Shown here piece after piece: positions 11,301-62,710 of a DNA stretch of 64,000 bases. Under the pieces are notes generated by a model, which saw only the letters and a program-made list of their open reading frames with translations, was not told the origin of the DNA and did not search any database. Each line of letters opens with the position of its first letter. Within the stretch, counting starts at the first letter, position 1. A program made the translations under genes and the position numbers. The DNA lies in assembly GCF_030052815.1 (NCBI RefSeq), contig NC_079498.1, positions 76,246,992-76,310,991 of the forward strand. Reading direction: 5' to 3'. The DNA is from Hevea brasiliensis. Lineage: Eukaryota > Streptophyta > Magnoliopsida > Malpighiales > Euphorbiaceae.

Positions 11301-12355
11301 AATCAATCATTTAATTCACCATTTACAAGCACAAATAAACTGCCTTCAAAGTGTCTCCATGGCTGCCAAAAGTACACTTCTCCATTTAAACATCAAACCT
11401 CAAAAATTTCTCCATAATTCAAACACCCATAACATCCTTACAAACTTTAATTAAACAATAATAAAAAAGCACAAACTTACCACTTTGGAAATTCTTCAAA
11501 ACCTCACCAAAACTTCTCTTTCTTGCTTCCTACATGCTGCCCATGATGTGTAGAACAAGTTTAATGAAGAACAATTAGAGAAATTGTGGCTTGATCATTA
11601 GGAGTGGAGCTTGCATGCAAGGTGTGGCCATGGTGGACAATGGAGAGAAAATTCAATTCGGCAAAGTGATGATTTGAGAGGAAGAAGAAGACATTAGTGG
11701 AGTAATCTGCCCACTTAGTGAATTTTTAATTCCCATAGTGCTCCACTCATGCTAGGATAATCATTTAATAAGTTTTAAGTGATAATTACTCTATTTACAC
11801 TCCATTTTTGTTATTTACATTAGGTACCACTAAATTAATTTTTTCATTATATTTTCCAAGTGTAATATTATTTATTTTTAATGGACATTTAGATCAAAAG
11901 ACAACTCGGGGTGTCAAATGACCACAATGCCCCTGCTCGGGTTATATTCCCGATTTTTCGGTAACACCGGGTTTTGTCCGTTTTTCGATTTCCCACTTTT
12001 CTTTGTACTAATTATTTAATTTTTATTTAATATTTCTAATGATATTTATACTTCAATAGGGGTCTATTTAAGTCCTAAAAATATTTTCCAGGGTTCCCCG
12101 CGGTCCAGGGCTAGTCAACGGTCCACGCCGTGACTTCCCCGTGCGGTCACCAATCGCTAGGGTTCCCGGCTCGCTTAACTTGGTTGCATTTCTTTACTAT
12201 TATTTTTCCTTTGTTTTTCTTGTATTTTCTTTTCTTGTATTTCATTATTTAATGTCTTCTCACTCATATCGAAGTGTAATTCTAGGCATCCTAGCTGTCC
12301 GGACAACACTGGTCACCGGAACAGTAGAACGCATTACCGAACATAGGGGTGTTAC
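8318..12355 (-). mobile_element. 3' LTR of element 3 (family B-like, about 4.0 kb)
   Basis: On the minus strand this LTR starts TGTAACACCCCTATG at 12355 and ends GGTGTGACA at 8318. Its end resembles those of elements 2 and 5, including GGTTATCGGTAGGCGAAGT. The polypurine tract (a C-run on the plus strand at 12360-12367) abuts it. It holds the paired CCAATTGG motif (10794-10816) and the conserved hairpin (8946-8962). No gene is visible. Frames at 10977-11454 and 12141-12377 are chance ORFs in A/C/T-rich LTR sequence. Confidence 0.9.
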
Positions 12356-12367
12356 AATTCTCCCCCC

Positions 12368-13384
12368 CTTAAAATAAATTTCGTCCACGAAATTTTACCC
12401 AATAGTCATCTTACAATAGTCATACGTTTATTTTTTTCCCTTTTTATACGATCGAATAATCTTCTTTTCCTCAAATTTGTATAAGACTTTTAACAATCTA
12501 ATACAACGTTTAATTTGTTTGTATATCACCAATCTTCTCTTACTATTGTCCTGTCTAATATTTCGATTCATGTTCCTTCTTGAATGACCCTTGAGGTCAT
12601 GTTAGAATCATTTATCTAGTCATTGGTCCTCTGACCATTCTAGTCCATAGTATTCCTCACATTCGTAACATTTCTTTGTTATATTTGAACCAATTGTTCG
12701 AATTTTTTACTTTTATAACTCTGTTTATCTGTTAATATTCTATAACTTACTTCCTTTTGTACTAAACTATAACCTTTCGATATTCTAACCTTTGAGTTTT
12801 AGATCCCTAAGTAGGATTTTCAAACTTATTTCTAACAATTAAATTCTGTCCTGGCATAACTATACCAAAACAGATGTCGTTGGTAACTATTCTTATCTAG
12901 GTATACTATCGGGTAGTACGTAGCTCTACACAATAATCTCAAGTTAGTACTGTAATCTACAGCTTACAGTATAAACATCAAGAACATTGCATAGTTACTA
13001 CGATACATCCCAATAGATCAAACTTTCCTATCTTTTATCCTTTTCGAATTCACCGATACCTGAAACTTATTCTGATTACAATATCCATTAACAATTAACA
13101 ACTGGAACATCTCTGCCTTCATCTAGAACAATTCTATTACCGCATCTTACTTTTACGTCCTCTTGCTTTATATTAAGTAGGCTTGCCATTTAGCTTTATA
13201 ATTTATGGTGTGTTAGAAAATACTTTTTGCCGATAAACTCTTCCAAAACTAATTTCACTTATTATCACAATCCTTATCTTAAGGACTAATCACTAATGCA
13301 TCAAAATTTATTCCCCTGTAAAGGAATAACAACAGAACATATAGTTCTGACTCTAACATAAAAGTATGCAGACCCTAGGTCAAA
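12368..13384 (-). other. Non-coding interior of element 3
   Basis: About 1 kb of AT-rich sequence occupies the place where RT palm, RNase H and integrase should be. The only readable piece is the end of the internal region next to the polypurine tract (plus-strand TAAATTTCGTCC...). No retroelement domain could be read on either strand. The junction with the RT fragment falls near 13384, right after the codons for RLCI. Confidence 0.55.
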
Positions 13385-13740
13385 CAATACATAAACGAAG
13401 AGTGCCATCCTTCTTCTTAACAAACAATACTGGCGCTCCCCATGGTGACACACTAGGGCGGATGAAGCCCTTTTCAAGTAGTTCTTGTAACTATACCTTC
13501 AACTCCTTCAACTCTGCTGGTGCCATTCTGTATGGTTTTATGGAGATTGGATCCACACCAGGCATAACATTAATTTCAAACTACACCTCTCTTTCCGAAG
13601 GTAATCCTGGCAATTCATCAGGAAACACGTCTGGAAAGTCATATACTGTAGGGATGTCCCTCAATGCTGGACTCCCCACTTGGGTGTCTACCACATGTGC
13701 CAAGTATGCTTCACATCCCTTGCTGATCATTTTCTGGCTA
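13385..13740 (-). pseudogene. N-terminal reverse transcriptase fragment of element 3
   Basis: The minus strand reads AELKEL, then [20 protein letters not shown] and RLCI, the start of the gypsy RT, and then stops matching. The upstream linker contains FPDELPGLP, typical of this family. The rest of RT, with the catalytic aspartates, is deleted. Confidence 0.85.
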
Positions 13741-14674
13741 GTGCAGCCGAAATAATGTTTGATGGCAATAGCTGCCTCTTCCCATGTATTACCACATCAC
13801 TGTACTGGGGGAGACCGAAAGTGACTGTCTTTAACCTACAGTCAATCATGGCATGATGCCTAGCTAACCAATCCATGCCCAATATGATATCATAATCTTT
13901 GAAGGGCATTTCAATGAAATCAGACAGAAAAGTGTGTCCTTGGATCACCAAAGGACAATCCCTATATATTTTATTAACCCTGACCTCCTGTCCTAGCGGA
14001 CTTGTTACTAGCACCTCAAAGTCCATTTGTGTACATGGAACAGCAATGCAATCAATGATGCTAGCACTCACATAAGAATGGGTAGAACCTGGATCAAATA
14101 ACACAAACACATCTTGATTAAAAGTTGAGAAGGTACCAGCCACAACATCAAATGTCTCGGCCTCTTCTCTCTGTCTCATTGCATAGATTCTGACTGGAGC
14201 ACTGTCTTGCTCTGAATGTTTCACTGTGCCTTGGCTGCCTGCTAGGCTACCTCTACCCCTGCCTCTACCTCTGCTAGGTGGTTGTGAACTTCTGGTGACA
14301 GGGCTCTGAACTGACCCTTCTGCAGTAGTAGGAGGTGGTCCAACTCTGCGACTACTGGTGCAGTCCTTGGCAAAGTGTCCTGTGCCTCCACAGTTATAAC
14401 AGGCTCCAATAGCCTTATAGCATATCCCACCATGATATCTTCCACAAGCTTCACATTGACGAGAAGGGTAGGAACTTTTAGTTGTTCGACGACTGGACCT
14501 TGGTGGTCTCTGCCTTGATGATCCACCCCTATTATATCCCTGAGCTCGGGGCTCCTCAATTTCTTTTCTCTTTCTCAAATTACTGCTTGAGCTCTGACCC
14601 ATAGGTTTCTCCCTCTTCTCTATTTCATGTTGCCCTTGTGGGGGTTGGGTCTGTACTTGGGCTTGGGCTGACAT
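13727..14674 (-). pseudogene. Gag C-terminus with zinc knuckle plus aspartic protease (element 3)
   Basis: A 315-codon open frame. Residues 1-75 are a basic, Ser/Arg/Gln-rich Gag tail. A CX2CX4HX4C zinc knuckle (CYNCGGTGHFAKDC) lies near residues 93-106 and binds genomic RNA in intact elements. The protease begins near residue 185 with VLFDPGSTHSYVSAS and ends around the second conserved block IILGMDWL. The capsid half of Gag is absent: the frame starts at the exact point where the truncated LTR ends, so the ATG at 14674 is probably not a natural start. The frame is open and the protease motif intact, so this internal piece is not old. Confidence 0.88.
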
Positions 14675-14961
14675 AAGTCCTAAAAATATTTTCCAGGGTT
14701 CCCCGCGGTCCAGGGCTAGTCAACGGTCCACGCCGTGACTTCCTCGTGCGGTCACCCATCGCTAGGGTTCCCGGCTCGCTTAACTTGGTTGCATTTCTTT
14801 ACTATTATTTTTCCTTTGTTTTTCTTGTATTTTCTTTTCTTGTATTTCATTATTTAATGTCTCCTCACTCATATCGAAGTGTAATTCTAGGCATCCTAGC
14901 TGTCCGGACAACACTGGTCATCGGAACAGTAGAACGCATTACCGAACATAGGGGTGTTACA
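14675..14961 (-). mobile_element. Truncated 5' LTR of element 3 (first 287 bp only)
   Basis: This is a near-identical copy of 12070-12355 (the LTR start). On the minus strand it runs directly into the gag tail at 14674. The remaining roughly 3.75 kb of the LTR, the primer-binding site and the gag capsid are missing at this junction. Confidence 0.93.
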
Positions 14962-17900
14962 GTCAAAATGGTCAATTTACCCATAGAGGTGACTCTTAGC
15001 CTAAGTGTCCATTAAAATGTAAAATTATGAAAAACAATTAAGAACATAAGAGGCATACGGAAGGAAAGGAAAAGGAAAAGAAAAGAAATTCAAATAAGGG
15101 AATTATGACATCATGCATAAGTAAGGGTGACATCATAAAAATTTATAATTTAAAAATTGAAAATTATGGGAAAAATGTTTACATAAAAGACAAATTAAAA
15201 AGAAAAAAAAATTTTGGTCTTCTTTCTTCTCCAAATTGCCATCCTCCCTCTCTCTCCTCTCTCATCTTCCAATTTCCTCCATTAAAGCTAATCCTAAGCT
15301 TTTGCAACCCTAAATTTAGCCATAAATTTTCTAGTTCCCTTAAGTAAACCTTACTTTTGGGTCTTGATTAGAAGATTGGGAGCAAAAAGGAGGAGGAAAA
15401 TTGAAGAATTAATGATTTGGAAATTCAACAAAGAGGCAAGTGAATCCAAGTCTTTTCTTTTTGAAAAATTGATTGAATTGAAGTTGAAATTGATGAATTT
15501 ATGTGAAGAAACTTGAAAAAAATGCATGGTTGGAGAGGAATAAATTTTCTGCCAGCCATGGATTTGAGAGGAATTGATGTGTTTTAAATGCAATTAAACT
15601 TGTATTCATGCTTAAATGACTAAGGATAAGTGATTATTATGCTTAAATTGAATACATTATGGCAATTGGAAATTAGGGTTTTAGTTGAAAATTGGAGATT
15701 TTTGAGAACTGATGACCAATTGGTATTGTTGATGCTTAATTTGGTCAATTAGTGTATTATGGAGTGTGAATTGATGAATTGAATTGTAATAGATTGTGGT
15801 TGTCAAATTGTTGAATTCTAGCGGCTTGACCTTTGTCCACTTAAAAGGCTATAAGTTTGAATTTTGTTGCTCCAATTGGTGTGAGGCCAATTGGAGATGA
15901 AAATAGAGTCATAATGCAACATTTTTCATGCAGAAATCTTGCTCTAAAACTGACCTCAAGTTGACCTAAAGTCTGCTTGAACTCAGAATTAGTACCCTGT
16001 TACTAGGCAAAATTGACCAAATGAATAGTACATGTTCAAATGGTCATAACTTAGTGTAGAAAGGTTCAAATAACCTAATTTTTGAACCATTGGAAAGCTT
16101 AGACATAGTATAACAACTTTCGTGAAGAAAACAAACCCAAATTCTGACCATAACATAATCAAATTATTAACCAAAGTTAGGTTATCAAAACTGCTAGAAC
16201 CAAAAAGTTGCCCAGAATTCTGAAATTTTACCAATCCGGCTAGTTATGGTAAAAATGCCATAACTTGAGCTACAAAACTCCAAATAGAGTGATTGAAAAA
16301 AGGAATTAAACTACACACATTAAGGAACAACTTTGATGAAGAAAGTTTAGCTAAATTTTCACTGTAGATTGGTCTAATGGAACAATAAACCTTAGAGACA
16401 AAAACTGAAAATTTGCAAATTCTCTTAGGAAAATTTGAATTGAATTTGGCAACCAATGCCAATAAATGTAAAACCCAAAATGTGGTATGACCATGAGTTT
16501 AGAATTGGTATACCTATTAAATGTGGAAAGTCAACATTTTATATAACTAGTTAAATGAATAGTAACCACCATAACAAAAATACAAAGAACTCAACTTATG
16601 GGACTATATAAGTAAATTGAAAATGCAAAGTTCAATCATTGAAATTATTATTAAAAATAATTTGGATAGGTATTAAAACACTTTAATTATATGTTTCAGT
16701 GGAAAAAGAGCCTTCCAATGAAGGAAGTAGAGGGGATTGAATTAAAGCAAGCAAAAGAGGTTTGTACAAAACTAAGCTTCTCAATAGAATTTAATTTTGT
16801 AAATGAGTTGAATAAATTGTGATTATAAATTATTTAGATGCAATTATGATTTTTCTTTGAATTTTATACATTATGTGTTGCCAACCCTATAAGGAAAATT
16901 TCATTGAATGAAATGTGTTATGTGAATTGAAATGCAATTATTTGAATGGAAATTTTATGAAATTATTTTTAAACCACAGTTAGCATGATAGTCCAGTTCA
17001 GCACTCCCTCAGTAGTAACGGCTATTTGGGGTTTGATAATTAAAAATTGCTTATGTCTCCCATTAATAACGACTAGTGGGGTAAGACTATATGAGTACTC
17101 ATCAGCTAGCTAGCCCTTCCCTCATTAATAATGGTTAGTGAGGTGATTTACTTTGTCGTGGTGTACAACACGGCATTGATCATGAAATTTTATGTCATGG
17201 TCTAGACTGTGTGTTCTTGGCAACACCCTTACTTTGTGATTTGTAAAATGTGGTTTGAAATAGATGAATCTTATTGACTTGAAATTTTGAAAATTTTGCT
17301 TTTTTATGTTTTGATATATATAAATGATGTACTTTATAAATGAGTTCTTTTTTTTCTAAGTTTAGTTGTGTACCACTGGGTGTAATACTCAGCGATAGCT
17401 TTCTTATGCTGTCACAGGCAAAGAGGTAGATAAAGCAGCAGAGTGAGCTGCTTTTGGTTGCAGTGGAGATATATTTTTGGATCTTATATGGTTATAATAT
17501 TTTATACCCTTGTAAATTTCTTTTGATGTAAATTTTTGTTCATATATATCTATTGAACTAGATGAGCAGTTGTACAATCAAAATTGTAATAATAATATTT
17601 TGTTCTCTCCTTTTTGGATTTGCAAATTTTATATTTGAATTGCACTAAATTAAATAAGATTGAGATTGCTTGAAAATATGTTGGATTGTGTTGACCTTAA
17701 ATGGAGTTGTGGGTATTTATATGCATATTGGAAGTGTTTTTAACAGGTTTTGAAGAACTGTTTCTTCTATTTCTAGCAGGCACTCTGCCGAAATTTTTGT
17801 AAAATTTTTGCAACACTGAATTAATTAAAAATTATAGCTTATGTTATAACTTCATTTAAAAGCTTTTAATAATCATGTAATATTACCTTACACTTTAAAA

Positions 17901-18024
17901 TGAATAGAAATTTGTTTAAAATCCCTTATAGTATATTTAATGGGTTATCGGTAGGCGAAGTTCGATAATTCATTAGGTATACTACGGGATCATATTATGC
18001 CTTACGGAGGGGTAAGGTGTGACA
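14962..18024 (+). mobile_element. 3' LTR of element 2, right part (family B)
   Basis: Resumes after the repeated GTCAA and ends GGTAAGGTGTGACA at 18024. With the left part it makes an LTR of about 3,467 bp, close to the 3,486-3,487 bp of the element 5 LTRs. Long stretches match those LTRs, for example near 16981-17230 and 17360-17470. It contains the paired CCAATTGG (15872-15894) and a hairpin at 17375-17393. No gene is visible. Confidence 0.92.
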
Positions 18025-18563
18025 ACCTAAGGTGATGAATTCTATCTAGATCAGACTATATCCAACAACTGCCACATTTGTTATCTTTACATAGAATGAC
18101 ATGTAAAACAACATCAAAATATAGTAATTCCTACATAAGATAACTTAGTGTCTCAAGTGTAAGGATCACTTATACGACTGTCACGCAAGTGTTTTTATAT
18201 ACACAGGTAAACTTCCATATGAAATTCTCATACAGGTCAATTTAGTGAACTTGTTAATACAAGCACCTACATATTGGTTCTAGGTATCCCATATATTTCA
18301 GCTTAACGAGAGCTGCTTCTTCCTTTCATAAAGGAAAGAATGCAACGTGTACTAGTTTCAACAGTTATATCAATGTTCAGTCTCGATATAACATTGACCA
18401 TAAATATTTATGGAACAATACTATAATACTGTTGGAATCTCATAATTATAACCACATTATAATTTTCATTACTATGCATATAAGTTCCATGAACTTTATT
18501 TTTATTAGTTAATATTCATCAAAATTGACATGATCATTAAAGATAAAGCAACATTTATTAATA

Positions 18564-18597
<34 letters not shown>

Positions 18598-18653
18598 GTG
18601 ATCACAATCACACTTGCAACTAATACATTGGTTACAGTGCACGTACATTAACA
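18025..18653 (-). mobile_element. Ty1/copia LTR, U3 half, minus strand (element 0)
   Basis: The reverse complement matches the LTRs of element 4 (22705-24571 and 50975-52558) from their start TGTTA... through the block around GAATTCATCACC. It is cut at 18024 by the end of the element 2 LTR, so the gypsy inserted into this copia LTR and the remainder lies off-window. No polypurine tract precedes 18653, so this is the outer (5') LTR edge and 18654 onward is host flank. Contains a (TA)n run at about 18566-18592. Confidence 0.85.
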
Positions 18654-19572
18654 CATTGTTGTTGAGAAGTTCCTTATTGGGTGATGTTCCTCTGAGTTGT
18701 TGGATCCCTATTTCTATGCCATGTCTTTCGTTCACCACGACTTTGGCTGGGGGTTGTGTTCCTATTGTGCTTACCAATGGAAGCCCTTAGCTTGTAGCTT
18801 CCAATTCAATATCTGTTAATGTGTTTTGACAAAATCAAGAAGGCTTGATGCTTAATGCACTAGAATGAGGCCAAAACACCATCCTCTACGAGTTAGCTTC
18901 CTTGAAAGTATACCTTTACTATGCTACCTAAACAGGAAAAAGAGTTCCAAAGGGATCTTGCACTCCAACCATTTGGGAAGTTTCGAAATATAGTGTGGGT
19001 AAGTCTTGGGTTTCAGCCAGTGAGGAGGATGGATCGGGATTGTGAGAAAGGTTGGAAGAGCAGTTTTGAGGTTGGAAGAGCAGTTTTGAGAGGGTTGAAA
19101 GCAGGAAGCGTAAGGGTTAAGGGAACAGTTTTGGGAGGTTTGGAAGGAGGACGAGCCATTTCTTACTCTTGTCAAATATTCAATTCTTTAGAACATAAAA
19201 TCATTCAATTAATCTTTGAATTTTTAAGTTGTAATTCACGATTCAACAAGTTTTATTTTATTATTATTATTATTATTTTGAATAAAAGAATATAACGATC
19301 ACAAATGCACCCACAAGCTTAACATAGTGATAATTAAGTGCTCTAAAGCAAAAAAAAAAAAAATTCATATAGTAATCTTTAATCTTTCAAATTGCATTTG
19401 ACAATTCAACAAAATTTTTTTATTTGAATAAAAAGAATTTAACAATCACAAATGCATCAGCAAGCTTAGCTTGGTGATAATTGCTTCTTTGAATCTCCTT
19501 TACCCTCTTTTACAATAATAATAATAATAAAACACACACAAAAAAATAGCTAATAAAAAGAATAAACAAATA
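18654..19572. other. 3' flank of the SCPL gene; no gene recognised
   Basis: Holds a short tandem duplication near 19041-19090 (unit GGTTGGAAGAGCAGTTTTGA twice), an (ATT)n-type run near 19257-19277, poly-A stretches and probably the 3' UTR of the SCPL gene. A minus-strand open stretch at 18654-18777 has unbiased codon use but no recognisable domain. Two plus/minus frames at 18921-19295 overlap each other and look like chance. Confidence 0.5.
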
Positions 19573-60310
<40,738 letters not shown>

Positions 60311-60486
60311 GCTGTTTTGACTTTTGTAATTCCTGTTTGTAAACTAAAATTTTACAAGAATTTAATTAAATTATTTTTTAGTTATTTTTTATTTTTAAAT
60401 AAAAAGAAATTTAATTATTTTTTTTAAAAATAAAAATTAAGTATGATTGTATGAGAATTTAATTGATTTTTTTTAGTCTTTACAAA

Positions 60487-60745
60487 ATAATTAATGGGGC
60501 AAGTCAAGAGGGCCATCTGTCGATTGCTTTGCTTTCAAACTTAAGATCCTTTTCAGCGCCATATTTAATATATAACCATTTCAAATTGATGTATAATTTT
60601 TTAAAAAAGTTATATAATTTTTTAATTTAATAAAAGCACAATAAGTTAAATAATAACTAATCATTAAAAAAGTTATATAATTTTTTAATTTAATAAAATA
60701 ACAATAAGTTCAATAATAACTAATCGGTTACACAATGTAGAGTAT
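60487..60745 (+). repeat. Upstream duplicated block, copy 1
   Basis: Contains GAGGGCCATCTGTCGATTGC and CAGCGCCATATTTAATATAT. It is closely related to 61039-61225 about 550 bp away. Within copy 1 the AT-rich piece AAAAAAGTTATATAATTTTT is itself repeated (about 60602 and 60666). Confidence 0.8.
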
Positions 60746-61038
60746 CTATCTTCTTTTTGAATGATATATTTTATTCAATGAAATTTTAAATTTTTTTAAA
60801 ACTTTATTTTAAAAAGAATAAAAATAAAATATAATTGTATGGGAATTCAATTAATTTTTTTTAAATAATTTATTATAAAAAAGCCAAGCTTCTAAAAGAT
60901 TTGGTATATCTTTTTATTCTCTTTGGCATTGAAAATGTACCCTTTTGGAAGGATACATACACAATACAAATAGGTGTGGTCATAGGCGTGTGTTTGTTGC
61001 TTGGATTCAAAATAAAGGGGAAAGTTTGGTCTTTGCAA

Positions 61039-61225
61039 ACTAATTAATGGGGCAATTCAAGAGGGCCATGTAGTCAATTGCTTTGCTTTCAATCTTAAGG
61101 ATCCTTTTCAGCACCATATTTAATATATGATGCATAATTTCTTAAAAATTATATAATTTTTTTTTTCATTCAATTGAAGCACAATAAGTTGAATAATAAC
61201 TGATTGGCTACATAACGGGAGGCAT
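61039..61225 (+). repeat. Upstream duplicated block, copy 2
   Basis: Contains GAGGGCCATGTAGTCAATTGC and CAGCACCATATTTAATATAT followed by the same TTATATAATTTTTT and AATAATAACT phrases as copy 1. Confidence 0.8.
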
Positions 61226-62710
61226 TTATTTCCTTTTCTCAACATAAAAATAAATAATTTTATGATAGGTAGATGTGAAGACTCGTAATCAAGATCACCT
61301 CACCCTCTCCATCTTAGAGGTGGAATAAGACTAATAAAATTATCTCTTAAATGGCTAAAAATTATATGATTAGATTATAAGCGAGGTAATTTGTTGATAT
61401 ATTGCTAATCAAGGAATAACCTAGTTAGTTTTCTTATACCTTGGGAGATCTCGAGTTCAAGCAAATCCATACACCTCTTTTAAGATTGTTCACTTTTATA
61501 ATGGGAAAGGGAGATTATAACTCTCGTTGTGTAGCTCATCAATTCTAACCAACTGATTAATTAAAAAAAAATAGTTAATATATTATATTATATTTGGGGA
61601 AATATTTTTAGCTGAATATGTGGATATGGCTTGTATTTTTAATCTAATTAGAAAGATGAATTTAGTATAATTTTCAAATTTAGAATCATAGCAATAAAAA
61701 GGATAATGATAAAATTATTATTTTTTATATAAAATGATAAAAAATAGTGTTAATTCACTAATATATTAGTATGATATATGTGGATTGTAGCTGAAACTTT
61801 TAAATTTAGCCATTCCTTATTATAATTTGTGTTGATTTTTAAAACATAATAGTTGGATGGATTATACAATACAGTTGATCGTTTTCCTTAAATATGTCCG
61901 CAATTTCCATTAAATACGCGAATCAAACTTGGCATATATATATTTTCTTGAAATGATAACTAAGGATTTTACTTACTAAGTTAACACTGATATCTGAATA
62001 ATTGATTTTTTTTTTTCTTTTTTTTTTTCGTTATGTTTATAATTTTTGCAAATAAGTACTTTCTTTGAAACTAAAAGTTGAATCCGTCACAACATTATAT
62101 TTCCATATAATAATAATAATAATAATAATAATATCAAATTAAGAAAAATATCAACAATTATCCTGAGATGCAAATTAGATAATAGAACATTTGAATTGGT
62201 TAATATATATATGGAAAGTATTCTTCGTTCGGTGATAATTTTTAGTTATGTTTCAATTTCATGATCTTTTTATAAATTTAATTTGATAATTATCTTCTTG
62301 TAATATCAATTAATTAAATAAAGAAACACAACTAAGCCTTAATCAAATAAAGTAACACGTTACACAAAATTATAACTGAGTGGAAATACAATTCCATAAG
62401 ATTGTTAACATGTATAAATTTAAGGCGATTGCTAAAATTGAAGGAGGATGTATCTAAAAATTATAAAAGAAAATGGCGAGAATCTGAACTTGTGATCATT
62501 TGAGTAATTATTGATTACAAATTTGAGTTAGAACTCTATTAGTGGCATTGCAACAAAGTCAAGGACTTGCTAAGAGTTTAAGTCAACCCCTTGGCACAAT
62601 ACGCATATGGGCTTGCAAAGTAATAGGCTGTTGTATCTATTATACATTGGCCATGCCTGCAAGTTATTCTACCTCAAGTAGCGCAGCAAACCAAAGTCGA
62701 AAATCTTTGA
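61226..62710. other. Intergenic sequence; no gene seen
   Basis: AT-rich, with an (AAT)n run at 62107-62133. A 63-codon frame at 62542-62733 has no recognised domain and runs into the CACTA-type terminus, so it is not called. Confidence 0.6.

Larger units (their letters stand above)
8318..14961 (-). mobile_element. Element 3: internally deleted Ty3/gypsy element on the minus strand
   Basis: The outer borders are TGTCACACC at 8318 and GGTGTTACA at 14961, flanked by GTCAA on both sides, so the insertion borders are exact. Read on the minus strand the order is: a 287-bp LTR start (14961-14675), the 3' part of gag with protease (14674-13727), an N-terminal RT fragment (13740-13385), about 1 kb of non-coding sequence, a polypurine tract, and a complete LTR (12355-8318). 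Most of RT, RNase H, integrase, gag capsid, PBS and the rest of the 5' LTR are missing. The element is non-autonomous now. The exact target duplication shows that both outer ends are those made at insertion. Confidence 0.92.

Noticed and set aside
10977..11454. Overlapping plus-strand ORFs (146 and 85 codons) rich in His, Thr and Asn
   Set aside because: They lie inside the minus-strand LTR of element 3. The composition follows A/C/T bias, and both frames are open only because the strand lacks G.
12141..12377. 78-codon ORF repeated at 14746-15015
   Set aside because: The repeat is simply the duplicated LTR start of element 3; the ORF runs through the LTR border.
18921..19295. Plus- and minus-strand ORFs near the SCPL 3' end
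   Set aside because: They overlap on opposite strands, contain a tandem duplication and show no domain or splice context.
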